A model generated the notes under the pieces. That model was given only the letters and a program-made list of their open reading frames with translations. It did no database searches and was not told where the DNA came from. From Streptomyces sp. NRRL B-24484 (GTDB lineage: Bacteria > Actinomycetota > Actinomycetes > Streptomycetales > Streptomycetaceae), in the NCBI RefSeq assembly GCF_000717715.1, contig NZ_JOAI01000003.1, positions 177,745-241,744 on the forward strand: a DNA stretch of 64,000 bases. Reading direction: 5' to 3'. Below, one piece after another: positions 18,766-27,903 of the stretch. The translations under genes were made by a program, and so were the position numbers. Within the stretch, counting starts at the first letter, position 1, and every line of letters begins with the position of its first letter.

Positions 18766-19506
18766 TCAGCCGGTGAGACCGGCCATCCCGGTGAGTGCGG
18801 CCATCCCGGTGAGTGCGGTCGGTGCGAAGGCCGCGAGCCAGGCCAGCACGAGCGTCCCGACCGTCATGACCGGCACCAGGAAGCGGGTCTCGAAGCGGTT
18901 GCCCGTCCGGTTGATCAGCACGATCTCGAACCGCCGCCCGTACGGCCACAGCAGCGGTGCGCCCTGCCGGGTGAGGCAGTCGCCCAGGACGTGGGTGAGG
19001 GTGCCGAGCACCACCGCCCAGGGCAGCCACGCTCCCGTCCCGGGGAGCCAGCTGTCGACGCAGGCGGTGCCGATCGCCGCCAGACCGACGGTGGTGGCCC
19101 GGAAGGGGGCGCGGGGTCCCGCGGTGTGCGGGAGCAGGGCGTGGACGGCGAGGAGGAGCAGGGCGAAGGCCAGGCCGTCGGTGAGGCCGCGCTCCCAGCG
19201 CGCGACGCCGGCCCGGGTGCCCGCGCCGGCCAGCGCCACGAACAGCAGGGAGTGGGTGGCGTGCCGGTGTCCTCCGGAGAGCCGGGCCACCGTGCGGCAC
19301 AGCAGCCGCGTGATCGGTCCGAAGAGGTGCGCCACCGTTCCGTCGTGGTGGTCGAGGTCCGGCAGCAGCGCCGCGCCCGCCGTCAGCAGGACGCCGACGA
19401 GGACCTCTCCGGGCTGCAGGGGGCGGCCGATCACCAGGGGTGGCAGGAAGGGTGCCGCCGCCGAGAACACGAGTGCTCCGCTCACGGCGTGCGAGTGGCC
19501 CATCAT
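18766..19506 (-). CDS. YdjM-type membrane-bound metal-dependent hydrolase
   Basis: This 246-residue membrane protein starts with MMGHSHAVSGA and contains LLPDLDHHDGTV, GGHRHATHSLLF and LGTLTHVLGDCLT. These His/Asp clusters define the LexA-regulated YdjM-like inner-membrane metal hydrolase family. GGGGGAGA lies five bases before the ATG. The C-terminus ends in a repeated LTGMA, encoded by two copies of an 18-base DNA repeat near 18780-18815, probably a slippage event. The physiological substrate of the family is unknown. Confidence 0.85.
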   Translation of the reverse strand: MMGHSHAVSGALVFSAAAPFLPPLVIGRPLQPGEVLVGVLLTAGAALLPDLDHHDGTVAHLFGPITRLLCRTVARLSGGHRHATHSLLFVALAGAGTRAGVARWERGLTDGLAFALLLLAVHALLPHTAGPRAPFRATTVGLAAIGTACVDSWLPGTGAWLPWAVVLGTLTHVLGDCLTRQGAPLLWPYGRRFEIVLINRTGNRFETRFLVPVMTVGTLVLAWLAAFAPTALTGMAALTGMAGLTG

Positions 19507-19643
19507 GTGCGTCTCCCCCTCCGCGCGGTCCGGCCGTGGCCCCGGTGCGCCCGACAGCCGTCGGCTGCCCGCCGACCGGCCGTCCATGCGCGGATGCCGG
19601 AGGTCGGCCGCCCCGTCGGGGCCGGACGCCGGCCGCCGTCACT

Positions 19644-21314
19644 TCAGCGGTGGGGCACACGCAGCGCGAGGAGGGCGACGTCGTCGTCGTTGTCCGAGGG
19701 GCGGACGTGTTCGAGGAGGCGCTGGCAGAAGGCGTCGAGGCCGTGGTGGGCGAGGGCCGCGGCGTGCCGGCGGAGTCGGGCCAGCCCGGGGTCGATGCCC
19801 TCGGCGCGCGATTCGATGAGGCCGTCGGTGTAGAGCAGGAGGGTGGAGCCCGACGGCAGCCGGACGGAGGCGTCGGCGCGGGTGGCGGGGACGCCGGTGC
19901 CCAGCAGGAGGCCGCGGGGCGACCGGAGGTAGTCGGCGCGACCGTCACGGGTGACCAGAAGGGGCGGCGGGTGGCCGGCGTTGGTCCACGTCCACGTCCA
20001 GCCGTCCTCGGGGCCGGGGGTGAGGTGGCCGAGGACGAGGGTGGCGCCCGGCAGGTCGGTGACGCTGCCCATGGCGTGGTCGAGACGGTCGACCACGACG
20101 CCGGGCGGGCCCTGGTGGGACCAGGCGAGGGCGCGGAGCATGTTGCGCAGTTGCGCCATGCCGGCGGCGGCCTCCAGGTCGTGTCCGACGACGTCGCCGA
20201 TGACCAGGGCGGTGGCGCCGCCCGGGAGGGTGAAGGCGTCGTACCAGTCGCCCCCGACCTGGGAGGCGTCCGGTGCGGACCGGTAGTCGACGTGCAGTTC
20301 CACCCCGGGCAGCTCCGGCAGGTGGGGCAGCAGGTGGCGCTGCATGGTCTCGGCGACCCGGCGCTGACGCTGGTAGAGGCGCGAGTTGGAGATCGCCAGC
20401 CCCACCCGGCGGGTGATGTCCTCCAGCAGGGACAGGTCACGGGTGCCGAACGGCACGGGGTTGGCGCTGCGGCCCAGCGTGAGGGCGCCGAGGACCTCGC
20501 GGGCGCCCCGGATCGGGGCGATGGCGGCGGAGTGCATCCCGGTGGCGGCGAACAGTTCGCGCTGGACGACGGCGATGCCGGAGTCGGGTTCGCCCTGGTA
20601 GACCTCGGGGCCGGCCAGGGAGGCGGCACTGCCCCGCAGGGCGCGCGACAGGGGCATCGGGGACCGCTCCAGGACCGCGGGCATCGGCCCCTCCAGCTCC
20701 GGGCTGCGGACGGGGCGGCCCTCCCGGTGTTCGACCACCCTGGTCCGCCGGATGTCGCCGACCTCGTCGATGAGGTCGACCACGACCCAGTCGGCCAGGC
20801 GTGGCAGCACCAGCGAGGCCAGCCGGTCGACCGTCTCCTGCTCGTTCATGGTCGACGTCAGCGTGGCGGTGGTCTCGGCGAGCAGGGCGAGGCGTTCGAG
20901 TTCCGGCAGCGTGCCCGGGGCGTCGATCGCCGCGTCGGCCGCGCCGGGGTGGAACAGCACCACCGTCCCCCCGCCGTCCTCCGTGGCGAACGGCGAGGCC
21001 GTCCAGTGCACCGGCAGGAGCCGACCGTCGCCGCGCAGGAAGCACATGGCCGCCCCGCTGCGCGAGGCCCGGGCCAGGACGGCGTCCATGAGCGGGCACT
21101 GCGCCCGCGGGGCCGTGCTCCCGTCCGCGGTGCGGTGCAGCAGCTCGTGGTGGTGGCGGCCGAGCACGTCCGCGCGGCTCAGCCGCAGCAGCCGGAGGCC
21201 GCGGTCGTTGACCGCGGTGATCCGCCCGCTGTCGTCGATCACGTAGGACCCGAGCTCGCCGACCTCGGGAGCCGTCCGCGACGGCGCGGTCGACGTGGAT
21301 CCGTGCCCTGGCAT
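19644..21314 (-). CDS. PAS-GAF-SpoIIE serine phosphatase
   Basis: This 556-residue signalling protein begins with a PAS domain (ELGSYVIDDSGRITAVNDRGLRLL, about 20-120). A GAF domain follows (LALLAETTATLTSTMNEQETVDRLA, about 145-320). It ends with a PP2C-type SpoIIE phosphatase (QVGGDWYDAF and IGDVVGHDLEAA, with the late motif LLLYTDGLIESR). Metal-binding Asp residues are visible in each phosphatase motif. The ATG at 21314 follows AAGGG by eight bases. Proteins like this dephosphorylate anti-anti-sigma factors and report stress. No sigma or anti-sigma gene is adjacent, so the partner is unknown. Confidence 0.92.
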   Translation of the reverse strand: MPGHGSTSTAPSRTAPEVGELGSYVIDDSGRITAVNDRGLRLLRLSRADVLGRHHHELLHRTADGSTAPRAQCPLMDAVLARASRSGAAMCFLRGDGRLLPVHWTASPFATEDGGGTVVLFHPGAADAAIDAPGTLPELERLALLAETTATLTSTMNEQETVDRLASLVLPRLADWVVVDLIDEVGDIRRTRVVEHREGRPVRSPELEGPMPAVLERSPMPLSRALRGSAASLAGPEVYQGEPDSGIAVVQRELFAATGMHSAAIAPIRGAREVLGALTLGRSANPVPFGTRDLSLLEDITRRVGLAISNSRLYQRQRRVAETMQRHLLPHLPELPGVELHVDYRSAPDASQVGGDWYDAFTLPGGATALVIGDVVGHDLEAAAGMAQLRNMLRALAWSHQGPPGVVVDRLDHAMGSVTDLPGATLVLGHLTPGPEDGWTWTWTNAGHPPPLLVTRDGRADYLRSPRGLLLGTGVPATRADASVRLPSGSTLLLYTDGLIESRAEGIDPGLARLRRHAAALAHHGLDAFCQRLLEHVRPSDNDDDVALLALRVPHR

Positions 21315-21373
21315 CGATCGCACCCTTCGCGCGGCAAACGGAGAGGTCCGAACATCGAGCTCGATGCCGAAAC

Positions 21374-21400
21374 CGGAACGGTTCGCTTCTCACCGTTCCG
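21374..21400. promoter_or_regulatory. 8-11-8 inverted repeat upstream of the SpoIIE phosphatase gene
   Basis: CGGAACGG (21374-21381) and CCGTTCCG (21393-21400) form a perfect inverted repeat about 60 bases upstream of the phosphatase start. It is in the divergent region shared with the glycoside hydrolase gene. It could be an operator or a leader hairpin; nothing else identifies it. Confidence 0.35.
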
Positions 21401-21478
21401 AGCGGCTTCATGCCTCGCCGTTCGGCGGGGCAGCGGGCCGGCCGGGCGGGGCAGCGGCGGCGGGCGGTGTCGGGACGA

Positions 21479-21520
21479 TTGACATGCCCGACGCACCCTC
21501 CCATCATGGGAGCGCTCCCA
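21479..21520 (+). promoter_or_regulatory. Promoter with a perfect CebR box
   Basis: TTGACA at 21479-21484 is followed 17 bases later by a weak -10 element (CATCAT, 21502-21507). The palindrome TGGGAGCGCTCCCA occupies 21507-21520, across the expected transcription start. This is the published CebR binding sequence of streptomycetes, by which the LacI-family repressor CebR shuts off cellulose genes until cellobiose or cellotriose appears. The downstream gene is a secreted cellulose-binding enzyme, so the site is coherent with its target. Confidence 0.9.
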
Positions 21521-21643
21521 AGCCTCACCCGCCGCACGCATCGTCGACGGTCGACGCGGCACCGCACGCGCCGCACAGCCCCCGTCCACCGTCCCGCCCG
21601 CGGCGTGCCCCCGGGCCGGCGCATCCTCCGGGAGGAACACCCC

Positions 21644-23746
21644 ATGCCGTTCCGCAGCAGACCCGACGGGCTCCGACGTCCCCTCGCCGTGACGGCCGCG
21701 GCCGCCCTGGCCGTGGTGGCCGCGGCGCTGCCGCTGTCCGTTCCCGCCGAGGCGGCCGCCACCGGCGACACCACCGTCACGGTCAACGCGAACGCGGGCC
21801 TGGGCACCGTCGGCCCGGCCGCGCTCGGCGCCAACACCGCCATCTGGGACTCGTCCATGAACGACCCCCAGGTGGTCTCCCTCTACAAGGCGGCCGGGAT
21901 CGGGGCGCTGCGCTACCCGGGCGGCTCGTACTCCGACATCTACCACTGGGTCGACAACACGGCGCCCGGCGGCTACGTCGCCCCCGGCACCGGCTTCGAC
22001 GCCTTCATGGGCACCGTGCAGGCCTCCGGCGCCCAGCCGATCCTGATCGCCAACTACGGCTCCGGCACGGCCCAGGAGGCCGCGGACTGGGTCCGCTACG
22101 CCAACGTCACCAAGGGCTACGGGGCGAAGTACTGGGAGATCGGCAACGAGATCTACGGCAACGGCGTCTACGGCAGCGGCTGGGAGAACGACGTCCACGC
22201 CGACAAGACGCCGGACCAGTACGCCAGGGAGGTCAAGGCGTACGCCGCGGCCATGAAGGCCGTCGACCCGACCGTCAAGATCGGTGCGGTGCTGACCATG
22301 CCCGGCAACTGGCCGGACGGCATCGTGGCCGCCGGCGACACCGGCGACTGGAACCACACCGTGCTCGCCGCCGTCGCCCACGACGTCGACTTCGTCAGCG
22401 TCCACTGGTACCCCAACACCGGCAATGGCGACCAGTCGCTCGCCGCCGTGCAGCAACTGCCCGGCGAGCTCCGCCAGGTGCGCGCCCTGCTGGACCAGTA
22501 CGCGGGGGCCGACTCCGCGCGGATCGGCATCGCGATGACCGAGGTGAACTCCAACTCCGGCAGCGGCGCCTTCACCAGCCGCCCCAACGGCCTGTTCGCC
22601 GCGGAGGCCGTGATGACGGCGCTGGAGAACGGCGTCTTCACCGTGGACTGGTGGGACACCCACAACGGCGCGGGCGCCGTCACCACGGTGGGCGGCGAGA
22701 CCGACTACGGCGACATGGGCATGCTGTCGAACGGCAGCTGCTCCGGCAGCGTCTGCGAACCGGCGGTGAACACCCCGTTCGCCCCGTACTGGGGCATCAG
22801 GACGCTCGGCGCCCTCAGCGACCCGGGCGACACCATGGTGGCCTCCGGCTCCTCCGGCCCCGAGGTCTCCTCCCACGCGGTGCTCAGGGCCGACGGCGGC
22901 CTCGGCCTCCTGCTGCTGAACAAGAGCTCCTCCGCCACGCACACCGTGGACCTGCGGTACCTCGGCTTCACCGCCGGCTCGGCGGCCCCCGCCGTCCAGC
23001 GGTGGGCGCCCGGCGACGACGGCCCGGTGGACGCGACCGGCACCGCCACCGCCACCTCGGCGACCCTGGCCCCGTACTCCGTCACCGTGCTGACCCTGCA
23101 CCCGAAGGCCGGCACCGGACCGTCCGCCGCCACCGCCGGCACCCCCGGGGCACCGAGGACCACCTCCGTCGGAGCCAACACCGTCGCCCTGAGCTGGCCG
23201 GCCGCCACGACCGGGTCCGTGGACCGCTACGAGGTCTACGAGCAGCTCGGCACCACCGTCCAGCTGCTCGGCTCGTCCACCGGTACCTCCGCCACCCTCC
23301 ACAACCTGCCGCCCGGCTCCCGGCACACCGTCAACGTGCTGGCCCGGGACCAGGCGGGACGCCTCTCCCGGCCCTCCGAACCGCTGACCTTCACCACCGG
23401 CACGCCCGCCGACAGCACCTGCACCGTCTCGTACCAGGTGACCGCCGGCTGGGGCAACGGCTTCGTCGCCGACGTGGTGGTCAGCAACCTCGGCCCGGCG
23501 GACATCAACGGCTGGACACTCGACTTCGACTGGCCGTCGACCGGGCAGTCCGCCGGCTCGTGGTGGAACGCCGTCGTCGCCGGCGAGGGGCAGCACGTCC
23601 GCGTGACCAACGGCGACCAGAACGCCCGGCTCGCACCGAACGGCGGCAACTCCGTCGACTTCGGGTTCGTCGGCGGCAACAACGGCGCCAACCCGTCCCC
23701 GACGGTCTTCCGGCTGAACGGGACGGTCTGCCGGACCGTCCTCTGA
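21644..23746 (+). CDS. Secreted glycoside hydrolase with FN3 and CBM2 modules
   Basis: This 700-residue exported enzyme has a signal peptide of about 38 residues (RRP, a hydrophobic Ala-rich core, then PAEAAA). The catalytic region runs to about residue 500 and looks like a GH-A clan TIM barrel. The acid/base Glu169 is in EIGNEIYG and a likely nucleophile Glu300 is in AMTEVNSN. A fibronectin type III domain spans about 505-590, and a C-terminal CBM2 cellulose-binding module about 600-700 (WGNGFVADVVVSN and paired Cys). GGGAGGAA precedes the ATG. The exact GH family, GH51/39-like or endoglucanase, is not certain. The CebR box puts it in the cellulose regulon. Confidence 0.85.
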   Translation: MPFRSRPDGLRRPLAVTAAAALAVVAAALPLSVPAEAAATGDTTVTVNANAGLGTVGPAALGANTAIWDSSMNDPQVVSLYKAAGIGALRYPGGSYSDIYHWVDNTAPGGYVAPGTGFDAFMGTVQASGAQPILIANYGSGTAQEAADWVRYANVTKGYGAKYWEIGNEIYGNGVYGSGWENDVHADKTPDQYAREVKAYAAAMKAVDPTVKIGAVLTMPGNWPDGIVAAGDTGDWNHTVLAAVAHDVDFVSVHWYPNTGNGDQSLAAVQQLPGELRQVRALLDQYAGADSARIGIAMTEVNSNSGSGAFTSRPNGLFAAEAVMTALENGVFTVDWWDTHNGAGAVTTVGGETDYGDMGMLSNGSCSGSVCEPAVNTPFAPYWGIRTLGALSDPGDTMVASGSSGPEVSSHAVLRADGGLGLLLLNKSSSATHTVDLRYLGFTAGSAAPAVQRWAPGDDGPVDATGTATATSATLAPYSVTVLTLHPKAGTGPSAATAGTPGAPRTTSVGANTVALSWPAATTGSVDRYEVYEQLGTTVQLLGSSTGTSATLHNLPPGSRHTVNVLARDQAGRLSRPSEPLTFTTGTPADSTCTVSYQVTAGWGNGFVADVVVSNLGPADINGWTLDFDWPSTGQSAGSWWNAVVAGEGQHVRVTNGDQNARLAPNGGNSVDFGFVGGNNGANPSPTVFRLNGTVCRTVL

Positions 23747-23884
23747 TCCGCAGCACCCCCGCCGGGTGGGGGCGGCCCCTGTCGCCCCCACCCGGCACGC
23801 CGCGCCGGAGGTCCGGTCCCGTCCGCCTCCTCCCGTGCCCGGACGGCACGTTGACACCCCTTCCGTCACCGCCTGCGGATCGCC

Positions 23885-24442
23885 ATGCTGGAACACGTGA
23901 CCGAATGCGAGGGTGGGGACGTCTTCCGCTGGGAGACCCACGGGGCCGGGAACGAACCGGTCGCCGATCGAGGGACGTACGTGGGCTTCACCCTGCTGCA
24001 CCTGTTCGTCGTCGGAGTCGTGCTCCTCGCCGAGCCGCTCGCGGGCCTGCTGGTCGGCGCGGCCCTCGCGGCGTTCTGGGCGGTCCTGCTGCTCCCGCCC
24101 CGGCTGCGCGAGCGGCGCGCCGTGGAGTGGGCCGAGATCCGGCCGGGGCCCGACCCGGAACTCGTGCTGGCCCGCGTCAGCGGCGTCGAGGACGTCCACC
24201 CCCTCGACGCGGTCACGCGGCTCCGGCTGGTCCGCACCGGGTACCGCTCCGCGGACCACCCCGACGGCGGCCGGCAGGTGCTCGAACTGCGGGTGGGCGG
24301 CACGCGCTACCGCACGCGAGCCGCCCACAACCCCCCGGAGAACGACCCGAGGCTGCTCGCCGAGGCACTGCGACGGGCCTGTCCCGGAGTCGAGGTCATG
24401 GCCGACGAGGACCGGACGAGCTGGGTCTCGGACAGCGACTGA
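23885..24442 (+). CDS. Small membrane protein of unknown function (185 aa)
   Basis: I do not recognise this family. After a charged N-terminal stretch there is a pair of hydrophobic helices (GFTLLHLFVVGVVLLAEPLAGLLVGAALAAFWAV, roughly 33-66). A soluble C-terminal domain of about 115 residues follows, rich in beta-type residues. The arrangement suggests a two-helix anchor with a cytoplasmic domain. It is followed closely by another unknown gene on the same strand. Confidence 0.6.
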   Translation: MLEHVTECEGGDVFRWETHGAGNEPVADRGTYVGFTLLHLFVVGVVLLAEPLAGLLVGAALAAFWAVLLLPPRLRERRAVEWAEIRPGPDPELVLARVSGVEDVHPLDAVTRLRLVRTGYRSADHPDGGRQVLELRVGGTRYRTRAAHNPPENDPRLLAEALRRACPGVEVMADEDRTSWVSDSD

Positions 24443-24523
24443 ACGCCCCGCCGGGCCCCGACCCGGTGGACCCCCGTGGTCGGTACGATTCCTCCGCGCG
24501 ACCACGGACCCGGGGGGATCGGC

Positions 24524-25195
24524 ATGCTGTTCGGCCAACTGACGACCGTTTGGAAGACCGTTCCCTGGGCCGAGGCGGTGGAACGCCACCCGTTCCTCGA
24601 CGGGCCCGACCTCGAATTCGACGGCCTGTTCAGCGAAGTCCCGGCCCACGTGCTCGTCCACGACGGCCACCTGGTCGTCCACGGCGGCGCAGCCGTCGGC
24701 TGCGCGGTCGACGACCTCAGCGAGCGCGAGGACGTGGAGGTGGTCCATGTGATCGACGGCGACCTGACCGTCGAGGGCAGCCTGCGCTTCGCCAACGCGG
24801 GCCACTACCCGACGCTGTGCGTCACCGGCTCCGTCACGGCGGAGAACCTGCTGTGCGAGAGCGAGTGCGTCCTGTTCGTCGGCGGCGCACTCCGGGTCGA
24901 CGACCTCCTCGTCACCGACCTCTACGAGGGCGGCCTCCTCTCCGTGGAGGGCCCCTCCTCGGTGGGCGCCTGGCTGCAGCTCGAAAGCCGCGAGACCCGC
25001 ACCCGTCTCGGCGGCGGCGCAGCAGGACGGGCTGCCGAGGTGCGGGTACTGCGCCTCGACGGCGGGGCGGAGGCCGAGGCCGCGGCGGCGGTGCTGCTGC
25101 CGGAGTTCTTCGACGGTGACCGGCTGGACCGGGGGAGGCTCGCGGCCGCCGCGGCCGCGGGACGGCCCCTCACGCGTCGCCGGCCTTCCGCCTGA
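24524..25195 (+). CDS. Beta-helix-like protein of unknown function
   Basis: This 223-residue soluble protein has a middle made of regular short beta repeats (VLVHDGHLVVHGGAAVG, then VVHVIDGDLTVEGSLRF and VTGSVTAENLLCE). This is the pattern of single-stranded beta-helices such as bactofilin-like or polymer-forming proteins. The ATG at 24524 follows GGGGGG at good spacing. No catalytic motif is visible. The structural reading is an inference from the repeat rhythm. Confidence 0.55.
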   Translation: MLFGQLTTVWKTVPWAEAVERHPFLDGPDLEFDGLFSEVPAHVLVHDGHLVVHGGAAVGCAVDDLSEREDVEVVHVIDGDLTVEGSLRFANAGHYPTLCVTGSVTAENLLCESECVLFVGGALRVDDLLVTDLYEGGLLSVEGPSSVGAWLQLESRETRTRLGGGAAGRAAEVRVLRLDGGAEAEAAAAVLLPEFFDGDRLDRGRLAAAAAAGRPLTRRRPSA

Positions 25196-25313
25196 CGGTC
25201 CCGGCTCGGCCGGTTCCGCGCGGGTCCGACGGGGCCGGGGCCGCCGGGTCGTCGCGCCGCCGCGGCGGTGGCACGCTGGAGGCATGGAGTTGAGGCCGGA
25301 GAGGTGATCCGTC

Positions 25314-25709
25314 ATGGCCGAACACCCACACATCGCGCTGGTGCGCAGAGGATACGAAGCGTTCTCCCGCGGGGACATGACCGCGCTGTCGGAGATCCTC
25401 GCCAAAGACGTGACGCACCACGTTCCGGGCACGCACATGCTGTCCGGCGACCACAAGGGGCTGAACGCGGTCCTGGACTTCTACCAGCGGCTAGGCGCCG
25501 AGACCGCCGGCTCCTTCAAGGTCGAACTGCAGCACCTGTTCGTCGACGGCCGGGGCCATGTGATGTCGGTGCACCGCGCCACCGCCGCACGTGGCGGCAA
25601 GCAGTTGGACGCCATGGGCGGGATCATGTTCAGGATCATCGGTGAGAAGGTCACCGACCTGGACGAATGCGCCGAAGACCTGTCGATCGCAGACGAGTTC
25701 TGGAGCTGA
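25314..25709 (+). CDS. SnoaL/NTF2-like protein
   Basis: This 131-residue protein has the cone-shaped NTF2/SnoaL fold pattern. It has VRRGYEAFSRGDMTALSEIL at the start, then DVTHHVPGTHMLSGDHKG and a C-terminal ITDLDECAED-like strand (KVTDLDECAEDLSIADEFW). GAGAGG lies nine bases before the ATG. Family members range from cyclases to binding proteins. Nothing in the neighbourhood identifies its ligand. Confidence 0.8.
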   Translation: MAEHPHIALVRRGYEAFSRGDMTALSEILAKDVTHHVPGTHMLSGDHKGLNAVLDFYQRLGAETAGSFKVELQHLFVDGRGHVMSVHRATAARGGKQLDAMGGIMFRIIGEKVTDLDECAEDLSIADEFWS

Positions 25710-25800
25710 CCGCCCGAAGTGCGCGTACCCGGCCGGGCCTGCGGCGGCGTCGGCACGGCTCGGCGCCGCCGTCGGGCGGGCACCGGGTCGTCCGCGGTCT

Positions 25801-26148
25801 TCATGCCGGTCGGCCGGGCCGGGCGGGGTGCAGGAAGACCTCGTCGGTGTAGCACCAGGCCCAGTCCTCGCCGGGCCGGAGCGAGCGGGCGATGTGGTGT
25901 CCGTCCCGGGCGCGGGCGTGGTGGTGGGCGTGCTGCCCGCGCGAGCTGTCGCAGCAGCCGACGTGCCCGCAGCTCAGGCAGGCCAGCAGGTGGACCCAGG
26001 GACGGCCGGCCCGCAGGCATTCCTCGCAGCCGAGGGGCGTACGGGCCGGGACCTGCCGCAGCCCGTCCAGATGGTCACAGGTCCGCTGGACGACGCGGCC
26101 CGGATCCGCCGCGACCCGCCATTCACGCTGGTCGTTCACGGCATCCAC
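25801..26148 (-). CDS. UBP-type zinc finger protein
   Basis: This 115-residue protein is almost entirely a ubiquitin-hydrolase-type zinc finger. It has CDHLDGL, CEEC, LACLSCGHVGCCDSS and then the His-rich HAHHHARARDGHHIARSL with the ending GEDWAWCYTDEVF. All expected Cys/His zinc ligands are present. Stand-alone versions are common in actinobacteria, and their partners are unknown. It is convergent with the preceding SnoaL-like gene. Confidence 0.85.
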   Translation of the reverse strand: MDAVNDQREWRVAADPGRVVQRTCDHLDGLRQVPARTPLGCEECLRAGRPWVHLLACLSCGHVGCCDSSRGQHAHHHARARDGHHIARSLRPGEDWAWCYTDEVFLHPARPGRPA

Positions 26149-26296
26149 GGTACGCGGCCGAACCCGACGGCACCGGGATGCGCGTGACGGCGACGGCTGG
26201 GCAGAGCGGGCGCGGCACCGGCGACGGCCCGGCCGATGGCACGACGTTCGGGGCTTAGGCTCACCGGTCTGGTGTCGATCCGAGGAGACGGACGAG

Positions 26297-26995
26297 TTGA
26301 CCGCTGTGGTGATTGTTCATGGCCTGTATCACCGTCCCGAGCACTTTGCGGTGGTTGCGGAAGGATTGCGGGCGGACGGAACCGAGGTTGCTGTGCCCGA
26401 GCTCCACCGCGGCTCCTTGGTCGCTGACACCGCCGCCGTCCAGGCCGTCGTCGACGCGTTGCCCGAACCCCCGGTCGTCCTCGGCCACTCCTACGGAGGG
26501 TCGGTGATCACAGGGGTCCGCGGAGCGGCACACCTCGTCTACCTGGCAGCGTTCGTGCTGGACACCGGCGAGAGTGCGGCCGGTCTCGGCGGCGCGTCCC
26601 AACAGCTCAAGGACGCCATCGTCGCTGAACCGAACGGCTCGACCACCCTGCACCCCGGCCTGGCCATCGACACCCTCTACGGCGACTGCCCCGAACCCCT
26701 CGCCGCACGGGCGGTCGGCCTGCTGCGTACGCAAGCCCCGGGCTGCGGACGAGGAGTCCCCCAGCACCACAGTTGGAAGGAGACTCCCTCCACCTACGTC
26801 ATCTGCGCACAGGACCGGGCCATCGACCCCGGTTTGCAGCGCACCATGGCCTCGCGCTGCACCGAGGCACGCGAATGGCAGACCGGCCACTCGCCGTTCG
26901 TGGGGCAGCCCGACCTCGTCGTGGAACTCCTGCGAGAACTGCTCCCCGCCCGCATCTCGCCCCGGCGAAACCAGGAAGCCACAACCACTCGTTGA
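26297..26995 (+). CDS. Alpha/beta hydrolase
   Basis: This 232-residue hydrolase has an HGLYH oxyanion-type start, the nucleophile elbow GHSYGG (Ser in VVLGHSYGGSVI), and a late His in WQTGHSPFVGQPD. The order and spacing fit the salicylate-esterase/EstC-like group. The TTG start at 26297 is preferred because GAGGAGA is eight bases upstream. The substrate is unknown. A transposase remnant begins immediately downstream. Confidence 0.8.
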   Translation: MTAVVIVHGLYHRPEHFAVVAEGLRADGTEVAVPELHRGSLVADTAAVQAVVDALPEPPVVLGHSYGGSVITGVRGAAHLVYLAAFVLDTGESAAGLGGASQQLKDAIVAEPNGSTTLHPGLAIDTLYGDCPEPLAARAVGLLRTQAPGCGRGVPQHHSWKETPSTYVICAQDRAIDPGLQRTMASRCTEAREWQTGHSPFVGQPDLVVELLRELLPARISPRRNQEATTTR

Positions 26996-27062
26996 TCACT
27001 GCGATCAGGACCGTCGCCTCGTATCGGACCGCGAGCCTGTCGTACCTGATGGCGACGGCACA
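26975..27062 (-). pseudogene. IS5-type transposase C-terminal remnant
   Basis: Read on the minus strand, about 25 codons give AIRYDRLAVRYEATVLIAVI followed by NEWLWL. This is the conserved C-terminal tail of IS5-family transposases (RYDKLAVRYEATV...INEWL). No upstream part of the gene remains, so this is a dead end of an insertion sequence. It lies between the hydrolase and the MBL-fold gene. Confidence 0.6.
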
Positions 27063-27074
27063 GCGCCGCCACCA

Positions 27075-27728
27075 TCATTCAGCAGGCAAGATCGATTTCC
27101 GATACGCGCCCTGGGTGAGCTCGACCGACTCGCCGAGGGGGATGCGGGCGTAGTCGGTCCCCTCCTCCGACAGCCATCCGTCGAAGTTCTCCATCCCGAT
27201 GGCGCTCAGGTTGGCGTCGTGGATGGGGAACGCCCGGGCCGGCCGTACGGCGCGGACGAACTCGATGGCTTCGCGGAGCTTCAGCCACGGGCCGGATGCC
27301 GGGACGAGCAGGGTGTCGACCGGCCCGTCGGGGACGAACAGGGAGTCGCCGGGGTGGTAGACCCCGTCGACGACGAAGCCGAGGTTGGGGCAGCCCGGCA
27401 GGCCGTCGATGATCTCGGCGTGTTCGCCGCCGACGGCACGCACGGTGAACCCGGCCGCGGTGAAGGTCTCGCCCGCTGCGACGGCGGTCGCGCCGCTGCC
27501 GAGGGCTGCCGCGAGGGCTGCGTGGGTGTGGACGGTCAGCGCGGGATTGCTGTCGCGGGCCGCGGCCAGCTTGCCGACGTCGATGTGGTCCTGGTGCTCG
27601 TGGGTGACGAGCACGGCGGTGGCGCCGCGCAGCGCGTCCGCCTCGGAGAAGGTGCCCGGGTCGATCACGAGCACCCGGTCGCCGTCCTCGATGCGCACGC
27701 AGGCATGGCCGTACTTGGTCAGACGCAT
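27075..27728 (-). CDS. UlaG-like MBL-fold metal-dependent hydrolase
   Basis: This 217-residue protein has the metallo-beta-lactamase fold signature THEHQDH at 42-48. Later metal-binding residues lie in VGGEHAEI, YHPGDSLFVPDG and PIHDANLSAIG. The start MRLTKYGHACVRIEDG is the usual N-terminus of the UlaG-like subgroup. Length is normal. It is a single gene on the minus strand in a region littered with IS remnants. The substrate is unknown. Confidence 0.9.
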   Translation of the reverse strand: MRLTKYGHACVRIEDGDRVLVIDPGTFSEADALRGATAVLVTHEHQDHIDVGKLAAARDSNPALTVHTHAALAAALGSGATAVAAGETFTAAGFTVRAVGGEHAEIIDGLPGCPNLGFVVDGVYHPGDSLFVPDGPVDTLLVPASGPWLKLREAIEFVRAVRPARAFPIHDANLSAIGMENFDGWLSEEGTDYARIPLGESVELTQGAYRKSILPAE

Positions 27729-27903
27729 CCGATCAACCTACCGGCACGGCCTCATCGGCGGGTGCGGTCGCGGGCAGCGCGGGCGCGGACTCCCCACCGC
27801 CGCCGGTTCGGTCGCGGGCAGCGCCGGCGAACTGTCGGGCCGTCACCGTGTCGGCCGGCAGGTGGGAACCGCGTGGGTTCCCGCGAGGCCGGGTGCCGTG
27901 TGG

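Noticed and set aside
21239..25456. 1405-codon minus-strand frame and 1274-codon plus-strand frame over 21.2-25.4 kb
   Set aside because: Both are compositional shadows of the glycoside hydrolase and the small genes behind it. No domain is recognisable and they contradict the clear signal peptide, CebR box and ribosome sites of the real genes.
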